This document shows, in pieces, positions 49,375 to 58,862 of a DNA stretch of 64,000 nucleotides. This DNA comes from JACVRU01 sp040905885 (GTDB lineage Bacteria > Actinomycetota > Thermoleophilia > Gaiellales > Gaiellaceae), in contig JBBDQR010000157.1 in assembly GCA_040905885.1 (NCBI GenBank), forward strand, positions 1 through 64,000. Direction: 5' to 3'. The first letter of the stretch is position 1. Each line of letters starts with the position of its first letter. A program made the translations under genes and the position numbers. The notes under the pieces are model-generated. The model did not search any database. It had not been told where the DNA came from and saw only the letters and a program-made list of their open reading frames with translations.

Positions 49375-51874
49375 CGGTCGCCGGCTTCTTCTTGCGCCGC
49401 CGGCCGCCGCGCGAGCCGCGCCGCGTCTTCTTCCTCGGCCGCTCCTGCCCGGCTGCCGGAGCTCCCTCCGCCGTCGCGGCGACCTCTTCCTCGGGCTCGC
49501 CGAGCTCCGGCGGGGGGACGTGGATCCGGGGGCCGGAGCCGTCGGGTGAGGGCGCCTCGACGGTGACCTCGGCGGTGGCGGCCGCGGGCTTCTTGCGCCT
49601 GCGCCCCCCGCGCGATCCCCGCCGGGTCTTCTTCTTGGGCCTCTCCTCCGGCGGCGTCTCCTCCTCGGCGACGGCCTCGATCTCCTCGGCCTCCTCGGCC
49701 TGCTCGACCTCCTCGACCTCCTCGGCCTCCTCCGCCTCGACCTCGACCTTTGCCTCCGTCTTGCGCTTCGCCGGCTGGCGGGTCGGCTTCTCCGCGGCGG
49801 CCTCGGCCGACAGCGGCTGCTCCTCGGGGCGGGCGTCGAGCCGGACCGCGTAGGCGCCGGCCGCGAGGACGCGCTCGACGCGAAGCTTCACCTTCTTGCC
49901 CACGAGCGAGGCCGCGTCGGCGACGCAGACGTCGAAACCGTCGACCTTGGCGACGCCCGCGCGCGCGTCGTGGAGCCCGACCTCGACGAGCTTCAGCTCC
50001 AGCTCCTGGCCCTCCTCGACCGGCGCCTCGGGCTTCAGCTCCTCGAGGCGGCCCTGGGCGAGCACGGCGAAGTGGTCGAGGCTGTGCCCGTTGTCGGTCG
50101 TCTCGAGGAAGAACCGCCGCTTGGCGCCCGCCTCGATCTCGCTCAGGCGGGCCCCGCCCGGGCCGATCAGGATCGCGGCCACCCGCGGGTGGAGCTCGAC
50201 GCGGAAGGCCTGGACGCGCGGCGTCTGCGCGAGCTCGCGCAGGCGGCGCTCGATGTCGACAGCCGCGGTGGCCTCCGAGATGACGATCCCGTCGCCGCCG
50301 CAGGTCGGGCACTTCTTCGTGAGGATCTCACGCGGCCCGTCGGTGACGTTCTGGCGGGTCATCTCGACGAGGCCGAGCGGGGAGATCTCGACGACGTAGG
50401 TCTTCGTCCGGTCGCGCTCGAGCTCGGTGCGCAGCGCCTCTTCGACCGCCTCGCGGTTCTTCGGGTTCGCCATGTCGATGAAGTCGATGACGATGATCCC
50501 GCCGACGTCGCGGAGCCTGAGCTGGCGCACGACCTCCTTGACGGCCTCGAGGTTGTTCTTCGTGATCGTGTCTTCGAGCCGCGCCGGCGAGGTCTTCGAG
50601 CGAGAGCCGACGAAGCGGCCGGTGTTCACGTCGACGACCGTGAAGGCCTCGGCGTAGTCGAAGACGAGGTAGCCGCCCGAGGGCAGGTCGACCCGCCGGT
50701 TCAGGGTCGAGCGGATCTCGTCCTCGACCCCGAACGAGTCGAACAGGGGCGCCTTCTCCTTGTAGCGCTCCACCCGCTCGACCATGTGCGGCGACGTCTT
50801 CTTCAGGTAGCCGACGATGCGCCTGTAGGCGCGGTCGTTGTCGACGAACGCGCGCTCGAAGTCCCCGGTGAACAGGTCGCGGGTGATCCGCAGCGGCAGC
50901 TCGGCCTCCTGGTAGACGAGCGCGGGCGCCTTCGCCTTCTTCGCCTGCGCCTCGATCGTCTTCCAGAGCCGCTGGACGAAGACGAGGTCGCGCTCGACGT
51001 CCTCGGCCGAGGCGCCCTCTGCGGCCGTGCGGACGATGACGCCGCCCTGCTTGACGTCGAGGCCCTTGACGATCTCCTTCAGGCGCGCCCGCTCGTCGTC
51101 GGGGAGGCGGCGCGAGACGCCGAGGCCGTCCCCGTGCGGGACGAAGACGACGAAGCGGCCCGGGAGGGAGATCTCCATCGTCAGGCGCGCGCCCTTCGTC
51201 TTCATCGGGTCCTTGACGGCCTGGACGAGCACGGACTCGCCGCGGGAGAGCAGGTCCTGGATCTTCTTGCCCTCGCGCGTCCCCTCGAGCTCGTCGCGGA
51301 CGATCTCGTCCACGTAGAGGAAGCCGTTCTTCTCAAGGCCGATCTCGATGAAGGCGGCCTCCATCCCAGGGAGGACGTTGTCGACCGTGCCCAGGTAGAT
51401 GTTCCCGGCGATGGAGCGGCGCTCGGGCCGCTCGAGGTAGACCTCGGCGACCTTGCCGTCCTCGAGGACGGCGACCCGCTGCTCGGAGACGTCGACGGAG
51501 ACGAGCAGCTCTCGCTTCGCGGGCGGGAGCGGGGCGCGGCGGGGCGGGGTGCGGCGACGGGGCTGCGCGCGGGGCTTCCGCTCGGCCCGCTGCCGGGCCG
51601 GCTTCTTCTCCGGCTCCTCCGCCGCGGGCGCTTTGGCCGCGGCGGTGGCGGTGGCGGCTGCTCCGGCCGGCCGGCGGCTGCGTCCTCGGCCGCCGCGGCT
51701 GCCGCGGCTGCGCTTGCGGGGAGTTGTGGTTGTGGTGCTTTCGCCGGCCGCCCCGTCGTCGGGGGGGCGGGCGGCGGGCTCAGCCGCTACCGCGGCTGCG
51801 GGCGGGGTCGGAGCGGCGGCCTCCTGCGGCGCCTGCTCCTTCGTCTGCTTGCGTCGGAACCATGACAACGGCAA
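49349..51874 (-). CDS. rng: Ribonuclease E/G family endoribonuclease
   Basis: 841 residues. Basic N-terminal tail with RKRSRGSRGGRGRSRRP, then the S1-like and catalytic region (YLGTVDNVLPGMEAAFIEIG, FLYVDEIVRDELEG), GGIIVIDFIDMANPKNREAV with the catalytic Asp, and the CPTCGGDG zinc-link motif. The C-terminal tail repeats KKKTRRGSRGGRRRKK twice. Processes rRNA and mRNA. The TTG at 51874 has AAGGAG 7 bases upstream. Upstream of rplU, as in related genomes. Confidence 0.95.
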   Translation of the reverse strand: MPLSWFRRKQTKEQAPQEAAAPTPPAAAVAAEPAARPPDDGAAGESTTTTTPRKRSRGSRGGRGRSRRPAGAAATATAAAKAPAAEEPEKKPARQRAERKPRAQPRRRTPPRRAPLPPAKRELLVSVDVSEQRVAVLEDGKVAEVYLERPERRSIAGNIYLGTVDNVLPGMEAAFIEIGLEKNGFLYVDEIVRDELEGTREGKKIQDLLSRGESVLVQAVKDPMKTKGARLTMEISLPGRFVVFVPHGDGLGVSRRLPDDERARLKEIVKGLDVKQGGVIVRTAAEGASAEDVERDLVFVQRLWKTIEAQAKKAKAPALVYQEAELPLRITRDLFTGDFERAFVDNDRAYRRIVGYLKKTSPHMVERVERYKEKAPLFDSFGVEDEIRSTLNRRVDLPSGGYLVFDYAEAFTVVDVNTGRFVGSRSKTSPARLEDTITKNNLEAVKEVVRQLRLRDVGGIIVIDFIDMANPKNREAVEEALRTELERDRTKTYVVEISPLGLVEMTRQNVTDGPREILTKKCPTCGGDGIVISEATAAVDIERRLRELAQTPRVQAFRVELHPRVAAILIGPGGARLSEIEAGAKRRFFLETTDNGHSLDHFAVLAQGRLEELKPEAPVEEGQELELKLVEVGLHDARAGVAKVDGFDVCVADAASLVGKKVKLRVERVLAAGAYAVRLDARPEEQPLSAEAAAEKPTRQPAKRKTEAKVEVEAEEAEEVEEVEQAEEAEEIEAVAEEETPPEERPKKKTRRGSRGGRRRKKPAAATAEVTVEAPSPDGSGPRIHVPPPELGEPEEEVAATAEGAPAAGQERPRKKTRRGSRGGRRRKKKPATVSEETAPS

Positions 51875-52018
51875 GGCAAATCTCCTTCCGGCGGGCGCGC
51901 GCTGGCACCGTCCGCCCGAAGACGGGGGACGCCGGCCGCGCGCTGCCGCTGTTGAACCAGGTCAAATACATGTCGCGACCCAGGGTATCAGCGCCGGCGG
52001 AAAGCGCCGGAGCGCCCG

Positions 52019-52234
52019 CTAGGCCGCCGCGGGCCGGAGCCGCGCCCGGCGGGCCCGGATCGCGCGCAGTCGCTGCATCAGCCGGCTCCACGCCCAGGGC
52101 TCGACCTCGTGGTACCGCGTCTCCGTCTGACCCCGCGTCGCCTCGAGGTACTCGAACCAGGCGTCCGCCTCCTCGATCAGCAGCAGCTCCCAGGCCTCGC
52201 GCTCGTCCGTCCTCGCCTGCGTCTCTTCGGCCAT
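52019..52234 (-). CDS. Small hypothetical protein
   Basis: 71 residues, charged and helical: MAEETQARTDEREAWELLLI, then EEADAWFEYLEATRG and a basic end. ATG at 52234 with GGAGG 9 bases upstream. No family recognised; probably cytoplasmic. Confidence 0.6.
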   Translation of the reverse strand: MAEETQARTDEREAWELLLIEEADAWFEYLEATRGQTETRYHEVEPWAWSRLMQRLRAIRARRARLRPAAA

Positions 52235-52290
52235 GCCGCGCAACCTCCGCGTGGTGGATGTGGCGGAGAGTAGGTCCACGGTCGGACGGA

Positions 52291-53068
52291 CTACGCCGCG
52301 CGGGCGGCCTGCGCCGCGAAGTAGCGGACCGCCGCCTCGCCCAGCGCCCGCGTCCCCGTGTAGGCGACCCCGGCGCGCACAGCGAAGCCGGCGACGGGCA
52401 CGTAGCGGAGCGCATTCCGGGCGAGGCCGCGGAACGCGTAGCCGCTCCCGATCACGCCGAGGATCTCCGGCAGCCGCTCACGGCCGACCTCGATCCCGTG
52501 CGCCTCCGCCAGCCGCAGCACCAGCCGCAGCTGGGCGAGCGTGATCGCCGGGAAGTCGGCCCCAGGGACGAAGACCGCAGCTCCCACCAGCGCGGCCCGG
52601 CGCGAGAACGTGTCGATCAGCTGCTCGCAGACGGCGTCCCGGAGAGCCGGCACCCGCGCAGCGAGCGAGGCCCCGCGCTCCGCGAGCCGCGCCGCGAGCG
52701 CGGCGGCGATCTGCTCGACCGGGAAGCCGGCGCCGGCGGGCACCTCGACGACGGCGGTCGCCAGGACGTACGGCGCGCGCGGGTCGAGCCCGGGGCCGGC
52801 CAGCACGGCGACGGTCGGGACTCCGTCCCGGTGCGCCCGCTTGAGCAGCTCCTCCTCGTCGGGGCCCCCCCGCCCCGACGAGCACGAACGCCTGCGCGCC
52901 CTCGGGCGAGCCGCCCCGCACCGCACCGGGCTGCGCGTCCCGCCCGAGCTCCCGGCGCAGCGCGTCGGCGAGCGCCGGCGGCCCCGCGACGACGAGCGGC
53001 CCCTCCTCCCCGGCCGAGACCCGCAGCTCCTTCAGCAGCCCCCAGACGGCCCCGGGGTGAAGCCCCAT
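52291..53068 (-). pseudogene. DUF697/YcjF-like gene split by a one-base frameshift
   Basis: Two overlapping frames together make one protein. The first reads from ATG 53068 (GLHPGAVWGLLKELRVSAGE, AFVLVGAGG), then a run of seven G (52865-52871 on the plus strand as C) shifts to the second frame (PDEEELLKRAHRDGVPTVAV ... YVPVAGFAVRAGVAYTGTRA). Removing one G restores an open frame with a DUF697-like end. The G-run lies in a GTCGGGGC/GCCCCGAC hairpin. It is either a real frameshift, a programmed one, or an assembly error. The ATG overlaps the rodA stop (TGATG). Confidence 0.75.
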
Positions 53069-54249
53069 CAGCGGAACCCGCGGCGCGGGGCGCGGGCGTG
53101 GATCGCGAGCAGCACGCCGACGGCGGCGAGGTTCGCGACGAGCGACGAGCCGCCGACGCTGACGAACGGAAGCGGGATGCCGGTGATCGGCGCGATCCCC
53201 ATCGTCATCCCGACGTTGATAAAGATCGAGAAGAGGAGCCCGACGAGGATCCCGCCGGCGGCGATCGCGGAGAAGGCGTCGCCGGCCATCGAGACGATCC
53301 GGAGGCCCCGCCAGAGCAGCAGCAGGTAGAGCAGGAGGAGCATCGAGGCGCCGAGGAACCCGCGCTGCTCGGCGAGCGAGGCGAAGACGAAGTCGGTGGC
53401 GTGCTCGGGCAGGTAGTCGAGGTTCGTCTGCGTCGCGCCGGCGACGCCGCGCCCGTCGAGGCCGCCGGCTCCGATCGCGGTGATCGACTGCTCGACGTTG
53501 TAGGTCGTGTCGGGCGAGGCGCCGGCCCGGTCCGCGAAGGCGGTGATCCGCTCGTACTGGTACGGCTTCAGCACCGTGACTCCCGCCGCCGGCAGGAGCC
53601 AGATCAGCCCGACGGCGCCGAGCACCCCGAGGCTGCCGAGCACGCCGAGATGCAGCCAGCGGGTGCCGGCGACGAAGAGCGTCCCGGCGAGGATCGCGAG
53701 GTAGACGAGGGCGGTGCCGAAGTCGGGCTCGACGAAGACGAGCACCGCGGGGAGGGCGGTCAGGGCCACGGCGGTCGCGACCGCCCCGGCCTCGGCGACT
53801 CGCCGGCCGCGCTCGGCCAGGAAGGCGGCGAGGAAGAGGACCAGCAGGAGCTTGCCGAACTCGGACGGCTGGAACTGGAGGAAGCCGAGGTCGATCCAGC
53901 GCCGCGAGCCGCGGACGGCCGCGCCCGCGACGAGCACGAGGACGAGCAGGCCGAGGAGCGCGCCGTAGAGCGCCCGGCGGACGTGGGCGAAGCGTCTCGG
54001 GTCGACGGCGACCATGGCCACCAGCGCGACCAGCCCGATCCCGGCGAACACCGCCTGGCGGACGACGTAGTGGTCCGGGTCGCCCGGGATGTCGTGTCGC
54101 GTGATCCCCGAGATCGCCCAGAGGCCGAAGGCGACGAGCCCGGCCGTCGCGCCGACGAGTAGCCAGTCGAGGCGCACCGCCACCGAGGCGGCCTCCTCGG
54201 CGCGGCGCGAGCGGCGGGCACGGCGGACGGGTTCCGCGTACTGGACCAT
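53068..54249 (-). CDS. rodA: Rod-shape peptidoglycan polymerase RodA
   Basis: 393 residues, SEDS glycosyltransferase with about ten membrane helices. DFGTALVYLAILAGTLFVAG holds the functional Asp region; RGSRRWIDLGFLQFQPSEFGK and NVGMTMGIAPITGIPLPFVS are SEDS signatures. Works with PBP2 and MreBCD in side-wall synthesis. Start overlaps the mrdA stop by one base. Confidence 0.96.
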   Translation of the reverse strand: MVQYAEPVRRARRSRRAEEAASVAVRLDWLLVGATAGLVAFGLWAISGITRHDIPGDPDHYVVRQAVFAGIGLVALVAMVAVDPRRFAHVRRALYGALLGLLVLVLVAGAAVRGSRRWIDLGFLQFQPSEFGKLLLVLFLAAFLAERGRRVAEAGAVATAVALTALPAVLVFVEPDFGTALVYLAILAGTLFVAGTRWLHLGVLGSLGVLGAVGLIWLLPAAGVTVLKPYQYERITAFADRAGASPDTTYNVEQSITAIGAGGLDGRGVAGATQTNLDYLPEHATDFVFASLAEQRGFLGASMLLLLYLLLLWRGLRIVSMAGDAFSAIAAGGILVGLLFSIFINVGMTMGIAPITGIPLPFVSVGGSSLVANLAAVGVLLAIHARAPRRGFR

Positions 54250-56258
54250 CAGTCGCTCTCCGTGTACTGGATCGGACCCTCGCTCTCGATGCCGAAGTAG
54301 CGCTCGAACACCTTCAGCGCCGCCGGCGCCGCGGCGGAGCTGCCGTGGCCGCCGTTCTCGATCACGACGCAGACGACGAGCTCGGGGTTGGCGGACGGCC
54401 CGTAGCCGCACCACCACGACTGGTCGAGCATCCGGCCGACCTCGGAGGAGTACTTCTCCGCCGTGCCGGTCTTGCCGGCGATCGGGATCGGATACGCGCC
54501 GAAGGTGCGCGACGAGGTGCCGTAGGGATCGTGCGTCGCCCGGTAGAGGCCGTCGCGCACCGCCTCGAGCCCCTGGCCGTCGAGCGGGATCTGCTGCGGG
54601 GGCACCGGGGCGAACCGCTGGAGCGTGCGGGAGGGAGCGCCGTTCTGGCCGGGCTGCTCCGCAGAGGCGACGAGATAGGGGGTGACGAGCCGGCCGCCGT
54701 TGGCGACGAGCGCGAAGAAGCGCGCCATCTGGAGCGGCGTCACGAGCAGGTCCTTCTGGCCGATCGCGAGCTGGACCGAGTCGCCCGGCTTCCAGAGCCG
54801 GTCGACCTGCCAGCAGCAGGGGTCGGTCTTCCGCGTGAAGGTCTTGTCGCGCCACTCCGGGGTCGGCAGCAGGCCCTCCAGCTCAGGGCCGACGTCGACG
54901 CCGGTGCGCTGGCCGAAGCCGAAGCGGCTCGCCCACCCCTGGAGCGGGTGGCCGCGCTCCGGGGGCAGCCCGAAGAACGCGTCCCCGAGCTGGTAGAAGT
55001 AGGTGTCGCAGGACTCGGAGAGCGCGGTCGAGAGGGCCATCCCCTTGTTCACGTACGGGTCCCAGTTCCTGAACGTCTGCTTGACCGGGCCCTCGTCGTG
55101 CGGGCTCTGGTAGCTGCCCGTGCAAGAGAGCGTCTGCCAGGGCGAGACGATCCCCTCCTGGATCGCCGCCAGCGCCGTCACGGGCTTGAACGTCGAGCCC
55201 GGCGGATAGAGCCCCGCCACCGCCCGGTTGAGGGCCGGGAAGTTCTCGCTGGCGGCGACCTTGTCGTCGGTCAGCGGCGCGAGCTCCTGCCGGCTCGCGT
55301 GGCCGACGTACAGGCTCGGCTGGAAGGTCGGGTCGGAGGCCAGCGCCAGGATCTGCCCGTCGCGCGGGTCGAGCGCGACGACGGCGCCGCCGTCCGCGTA
55401 CCACTCCTCGTTCTGGTGGGCGAGCGCGATCCCGAACCGCAGGGACTCCTCGGCCGCCTGCTGGAGCTTCGCGTCGAGCGTCAGGCGGATCGCATTGCCC
55501 GCCTGCGCCAGCTGCGCCGGGACGATGCTCGAGCGCGGCCGGCCGAGCGAGTCAACGCGCATCCGGGCGATGCCGGGCGATCCGCGCAGGTAGCCGTCGA
55601 AGGACGACTCGACGCCGCCCTGACCGATCTCGTCACCCGGCCAGAACGTCGGGTTCGCCTCGACCTGGTCCTCCGTGACCTCGCCGACGTGGCCGAGGAT
55701 CTGCGCGGCCAGCGTGTCGTGGGGATAGGTCCGCAGCCAGGTCTTCACCACGGCCACTCCGGGGAGCTCGTCCTCGTGCTCGCCGATGTAGATCACCTTG
55801 TCCTTGCGGACGTCGCGCTTCACGGTCACCGGGCTGAGCGGGTCGTCCTTGCGCTTCGCGATCTCCTGCGCCATCTCGCCGACGGGGACGTTCAGGATCT
55901 GCGAGAGGCGCTTGAGCATCTGGTAGCGCCCCTTCTCGGGCAGGTCGGCCGGCCAGATCTGGACCGAGTGGCCGACGGTGTTCCCGACCAGCACGTTGCC
56001 GTTGCGGTCGAGGATCGGGCCGCGCGGCGCCTGAAGCCGGATCGTCCGCAGCTGGTTGTTCTGAGCGGCCTGGAGGTACTGCGGGCCCGAGAGGATCTGA
56101 AGCGCCCAGAGGCGCAGGAAGAGGACGGCGAAGACGGCGAGCAGGATCATCCCGAGCACCGCGAGCCGGAACGCGACCTGGGGCGTCAGCCGGTACGGCT
56201 CGGCGACGCGCGGGTCGGGCGGCAGGAAGCGGTGCGAGGGCGAGCGGGTGCTAGCCAA
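54249..56258 (-). CDS. mrdA: Penicillin-binding protein 2 (MrdA)
   Basis: 669 residues. One N-terminal helix (FRLAVLGMILLAVFAVLFLR), a pedestal region, then a transpeptidase with SxxK in PPGSTFKPVTALAA, SCDTYFYQLG (second motif, SxD as usual in PBP2) and KTG in PIAGKTGTAEKYSS. TTG start at 56258 overlapping mreD by 8 bases; ribosome site GGTGAGG. Cross-links peptidoglycan with RodA. Confidence 0.95.
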   Translation of the reverse strand: MASTRSPSHRFLPPDPRVAEPYRLTPQVAFRLAVLGMILLAVFAVLFLRLWALQILSGPQYLQAAQNNQLRTIRLQAPRGPILDRNGNVLVGNTVGHSVQIWPADLPEKGRYQMLKRLSQILNVPVGEMAQEIAKRKDDPLSPVTVKRDVRKDKVIYIGEHEDELPGVAVVKTWLRTYPHDTLAAQILGHVGEVTEDQVEANPTFWPGDEIGQGGVESSFDGYLRGSPGIARMRVDSLGRPRSSIVPAQLAQAGNAIRLTLDAKLQQAAEESLRFGIALAHQNEEWYADGGAVVALDPRDGQILALASDPTFQPSLYVGHASRQELAPLTDDKVAASENFPALNRAVAGLYPPGSTFKPVTALAAIQEGIVSPWQTLSCTGSYQSPHDEGPVKQTFRNWDPYVNKGMALSTALSESCDTYFYQLGDAFFGLPPERGHPLQGWASRFGFGQRTGVDVGPELEGLLPTPEWRDKTFTRKTDPCCWQVDRLWKPGDSVQLAIGQKDLLVTPLQMARFFALVANGGRLVTPYLVASAEQPGQNGAPSRTLQRFAPVPPQQIPLDGQGLEAVRDGLYRATHDPYGTSSRTFGAYPIPIAGKTGTAEKYSSEVGRMLDQSWWCGYGPSANPELVVCVVIENGGHGSSAAAPAALKVFERYFGIESEGPIQYTESD

Positions 56259-56781
56259 GGAGCCTCACCTCGCGCAGGCCCTCGACCCGCTCGGGGCCGG
56301 CGAGCAGCCGCCGGACGAGCGCGAAGACGGGCAGCGTCAGGAGCAGGTTGCCGACGAGCGCCGCCGGAAGCGCAGTGCCGAGCGCGACGGCGGCAGAGAC
56401 GGTGTCGCCGAGGATCGTGTGGAAGACGTAGCCGGCGACGGCGTACGCGATCGTCATCACGAAGACGGAGAGGAGCGGCGCGTGCGTGCGGCCGCGGCCG
56501 GTCGTCTCCCCGTAGCGGCCGATCCAGTAGCCGGCAAGCGTCAGCAGCAGCGAGGTCACGCCGAGGGTCTCGAAGGTCGCCACGTCGAAGACGAGGCCGG
56601 CGAAGAAGCCGGTGGCCGCCCCGGTCGTCGTCCCGCCGATGAGCGCGACGGCGACGACCGTGACGAGCAGGAGATCGGGCCGGCCGCCGCCGACGTCGAA
56701 GGCGCCGACGATCGACGCCTGCAGGACGGCAGCCCCGAAGACGAGCACGCCGACCTTCAGCGCGTCGAGCGCCCGCGTCAT
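56251..56781 (-). CDS. mreD: Rod shape-determining protein MreD
   Basis: 176 residues with about five helices: GVLVFGAAVLQASIVGAF, LLLVTVVAVALIGGTTTG, LGVTSLLLTLAGYWIGRYG, LSVFVMTIAYAVAGYVFHTI and NLLLTLPVFALVRRLL. Typical MreD layout between mreC and mrdA. ATG at 56781; mreC ends 41 bases upstream with a hairpin repeat between. Confidence 0.9.
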   Translation of the reverse strand: MTRALDALKVGVLVFGAAVLQASIVGAFDVGGGRPDLLLVTVVAVALIGGTTTGAATGFFAGLVFDVATFETLGVTSLLLTLAGYWIGRYGETTGRGRTHAPLLSVFVMTIAYAVAGYVFHTILGDTVSAAVALGTALPAALVGNLLLTLPVFALVRRLLAGPERVEGLREVRLLG

Positions 56782-56789
56782 TTCGTGGC

Positions 56790-56818
56790 CCCCGGGAAAT
56801 GCGCAGCATTTTCCGGGG
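56790..56818. repeat. 29-nt hairpin repeat, copy 2 (13-bp stem, GCA loop)
   Basis: CCCCGGGAAATGC, loop GCA, then GCATTTTCCGGGG: one G-T wobble, otherwise paired. It shares length, loop size and 10 of 13 arm bases with 25442-25470. It fills the mreC-mreD gap. Confidence 0.7.
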
Positions 56819-56821
56819 CGA

Positions 56822-57760
56822 TCATCGCGGTGCCCCCTTCGGGATCAGGACGAGCAGGCTGTGCAGCGAGCCGAAGTCCACGTCGGGGCTGATCTGGATC
56901 TGCTTGTACGGGTCGGTGTCGCTCTGGCCGACGAACGTGACGGTGCCGATCGGGATCCCGCGCGGGAACGGCGAGTCGAGCGAGGCGCTGCGCGTGCCCG
57001 AGGTTACGATCCGGTCGCCGACCTCGACGGCGTACCGCTTCTCGACGAGGTCGAGGACGAGCGCGTCCTGGCCGGCGCTGCCGTGACGGACGATGCCGAC
57101 CGCGTCGCTGTCGAGATCGCGCGCGCCGACGGCCATCTTCTCGTCCGTGAGCAGCGTCACCTGCGCCGTGTCGGCGGTGACCTCGGTCACGCGGCCGACG
57201 AGGCCCTCCTCGTTGACGACGGGGTCGTTCTCCCGGATGCCGTGGTTCTCGCCCGCGCCGATCACGAGCCGCTGCTCGAACTGGCTCGGCGGGTACGCGG
57301 TCACCGGCGCGGCGACGTACTCGTAGTCCTGCGGGAAGGCGGGCGAGTTGACGTAGTCGAGCAGACGCTGCAACTCCCTGCTCTGCTCGAAGGCGAACTT
57401 GAACTGGGTCGCCTCCTGGCGCAGCACGCGGTTCTCCTCCCGCGCGCGCTTGAGCTCGTCCTTCGCCGAGACGAGGCCGGTGACGTACTCCCAGCCGTCG
57501 CGGAACGGCTGGACGACGCGGTCGGCGGCGACCTGGAACGGCTTCAGGACGGCCGAGCCGGCGCTGCGGGCGGCGTGCAGCGAGCCACCCTCGGGCTCGC
57601 GGAAGTAGAGCGTGACGAGGACGAGCGAGGCGAGCACGAGCACGCCGAGAACGACCCGGCGCTTCAGAGCCGGGTTCGTTCGCGAGGAGTGCTTCGGCGC
57701 GGCGGAGCGCTGGACCGACGAGCCCAGAACCGCCACGCGTGCGGTCCGGTTGCGTGACAC
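56822..57760 (-). CDS. mreC: Rod shape-determining protein MreC
   Basis: 312 residues. One membrane helix (RRVVLGVLVLASLVLVTLYF), a coiled coil (AKDELKRAREENRVLRQEAT), then beta-barrels (LVIGAGENHGIRENDPVVNE, GRVTEVTADTAQVTLLTDEK, YAVEVGDRIVTSGT). Periplasm-facing scaffold that couples MreB to the PBP2-RodA machine. GTG start at 57760 with TAAACT 9 bases upstream. Confidence 0.95.
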   Translation of the reverse strand: MSRNRTARVAVLGSSVQRSAAPKHSSRTNPALKRRVVLGVLVLASLVLVTLYFREPEGGSLHAARSAGSAVLKPFQVAADRVVQPFRDGWEYVTGLVSAKDELKRAREENRVLRQEATQFKFAFEQSRELQRLLDYVNSPAFPQDYEYVAAPVTAYPPSQFEQRLVIGAGENHGIRENDPVVNEEGLVGRVTEVTADTAQVTLLTDEKMAVGARDLDSDAVGIVRHGSAGQDALVLDLVEKRYAVEVGDRIVTSGTRSASLDSPFPRGIPIGTVTFVGQSDTDPYKQIQISPDVDFGSLHSLLVLIPKGAPR

Positions 57761-57769
57761 GAACGACCC

Positions 57770-57775
57770 AGTTTA
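57770..57775 (-). promoter_or_regulatory. Putative -10 box (TAAACT) before mreC
   Basis: TAAACT ends 9 bases before the mreC GTG with no ribosome site. It suggests an internal promoter between mreB and mreC. Confidence 0.35.
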
Positions 57776-57797
57776 GGCGAGAACGCGGCCGGTTCGC

Positions 57798-58844
57798 CTA
57801 GCGCCGGCCGTTGCGGCGGCGCGCCTTCGCCGAGCGGTGGATCGCCTCGAACTCCTCGAGGCTGCGGCCGGAGCCGACCGCGACGCAGGTCAGCGGCGAC
57901 TCGGCGAGGTGGACCGGCATCTGGGTCTCGTGGCGGAGGCGCTGGTCGAGCGCGGTCAGCAGCGCGCCGCCGCCGGCGAGCACGATCCCGCGGTCCATGA
58001 TGTCCGCGGCGAGCTCGGGCGGCGTCTTGTCGAGCGTGGAGCGGATCGCGTCGATGATCTGGGAGACCGGCTCCTCGAGGGCGCGCCGCACCTCCTCGGA
58101 GCTGAGGATCACCGTCTTCGGCAGGCCGGTGAGCATGTCGCGGCCACGCACCTCGGCGTGGACCTCCTCCGGCAGGTCGTAGGCCGAGCCGATCTCGAGC
58201 TTGATCTCCTCCGCCGTCTGCTGGCCGATCAGGAGCTTGTACTCGCGCTTGCAGTAGTTGATGATCGCCTCGTCCATCTCGTCGCCGCCGACGCGGAGCG
58301 ACTGGGAGACGACGATCCCGCCGAGCGAGATGACGGCGACCTCGGTCGTGCCGCCGCCGATGTCCACGATCATGTTCCCGGTCGGCTCGGCGACGGGGAG
58401 CCCGGCGCCGATCGCGGCGGCCATCGGCTCTTCGATCAGGTAGGCCTGGCGCGCGCCGGCGGAGAGCGTGGCCTCCTCGACCGCGCGCTTCTCCACGCCG
58501 GTGACCCCGGACGGGACGCAGACGACCACGCGCGGATGCGCGAACCGGTGCTGGTGCACCTTCTGGATGAAGTGCCGCAGCATCTGCTCGGTGACGTCGA
58601 AGTCGGCGATGACGCCGTCCTTGAGCGGGCGGATCGCCTGGATCGAGCCCGGCGTGCGGCCGAGCATCCGCTTCGCCTCGACGCCGACCGCGTGCACCTC
58701 GCCGGAGCGCTGGTCGATGGCGACCACCGACGGCTCGGAGAGGACGATGCCGCGCCCGCGGACGTAGACGAGCGTGTTGGCGGTTCCGAGGTCGACGGCC
58801 ATGTCGCGGCCGCCGAACCCCGTCAGGCTGGCGAAGAGGCCCAT
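57798..58844 (-). CDS. mreB: Rod shape-determining actin-like protein MreB
   Basis: 348 residues. Actin-fold motifs: phosphate 1 AVDLGTANTLVYV, connect 1 PRVVVCVPSGVTGVEKRAVE, phosphate 2 MIVDIGGGTTEVAVISLGG, adenosine DRGIVLAGGGALLTALDQRL. Filament-forming ATPase that guides cell-wall elongation. ATG at 58844. Precedes mreC, mreD, mrdA and rodA. Confidence 0.97.
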   Translation of the reverse strand: MGLFASLTGFGGRDMAVDLGTANTLVYVRGRGIVLSEPSVVAIDQRSGEVHAVGVEAKRMLGRTPGSIQAIRPLKDGVIADFDVTEQMLRHFIQKVHQHRFAHPRVVVCVPSGVTGVEKRAVEEATLSAGARQAYLIEEPMAAAIGAGLPVAEPTGNMIVDIGGGTTEVAVISLGGIVVSQSLRVGGDEMDEAIINYCKREYKLLIGQQTAEEIKLEIGSAYDLPEEVHAEVRGRDMLTGLPKTVILSSEEVRRALEEPVSQIIDAIRSTLDKTPPELAADIMDRGIVLAGGGALLTALDQRLRHETQMPVHLAESPLTCVAVGSGRSLEEFEAIHRSAKARRRNGRR

Positions 58845-58862
58845 GGGGAGAGTCGAGTCTAG

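Noticed and set aside
53068..54855. A 595-codon rodA with a long N-terminal extension
   Set aside because: The extra part is the shifted frame of mrdA; the ATG at 54249 overlaps the mrdA stop as expected.
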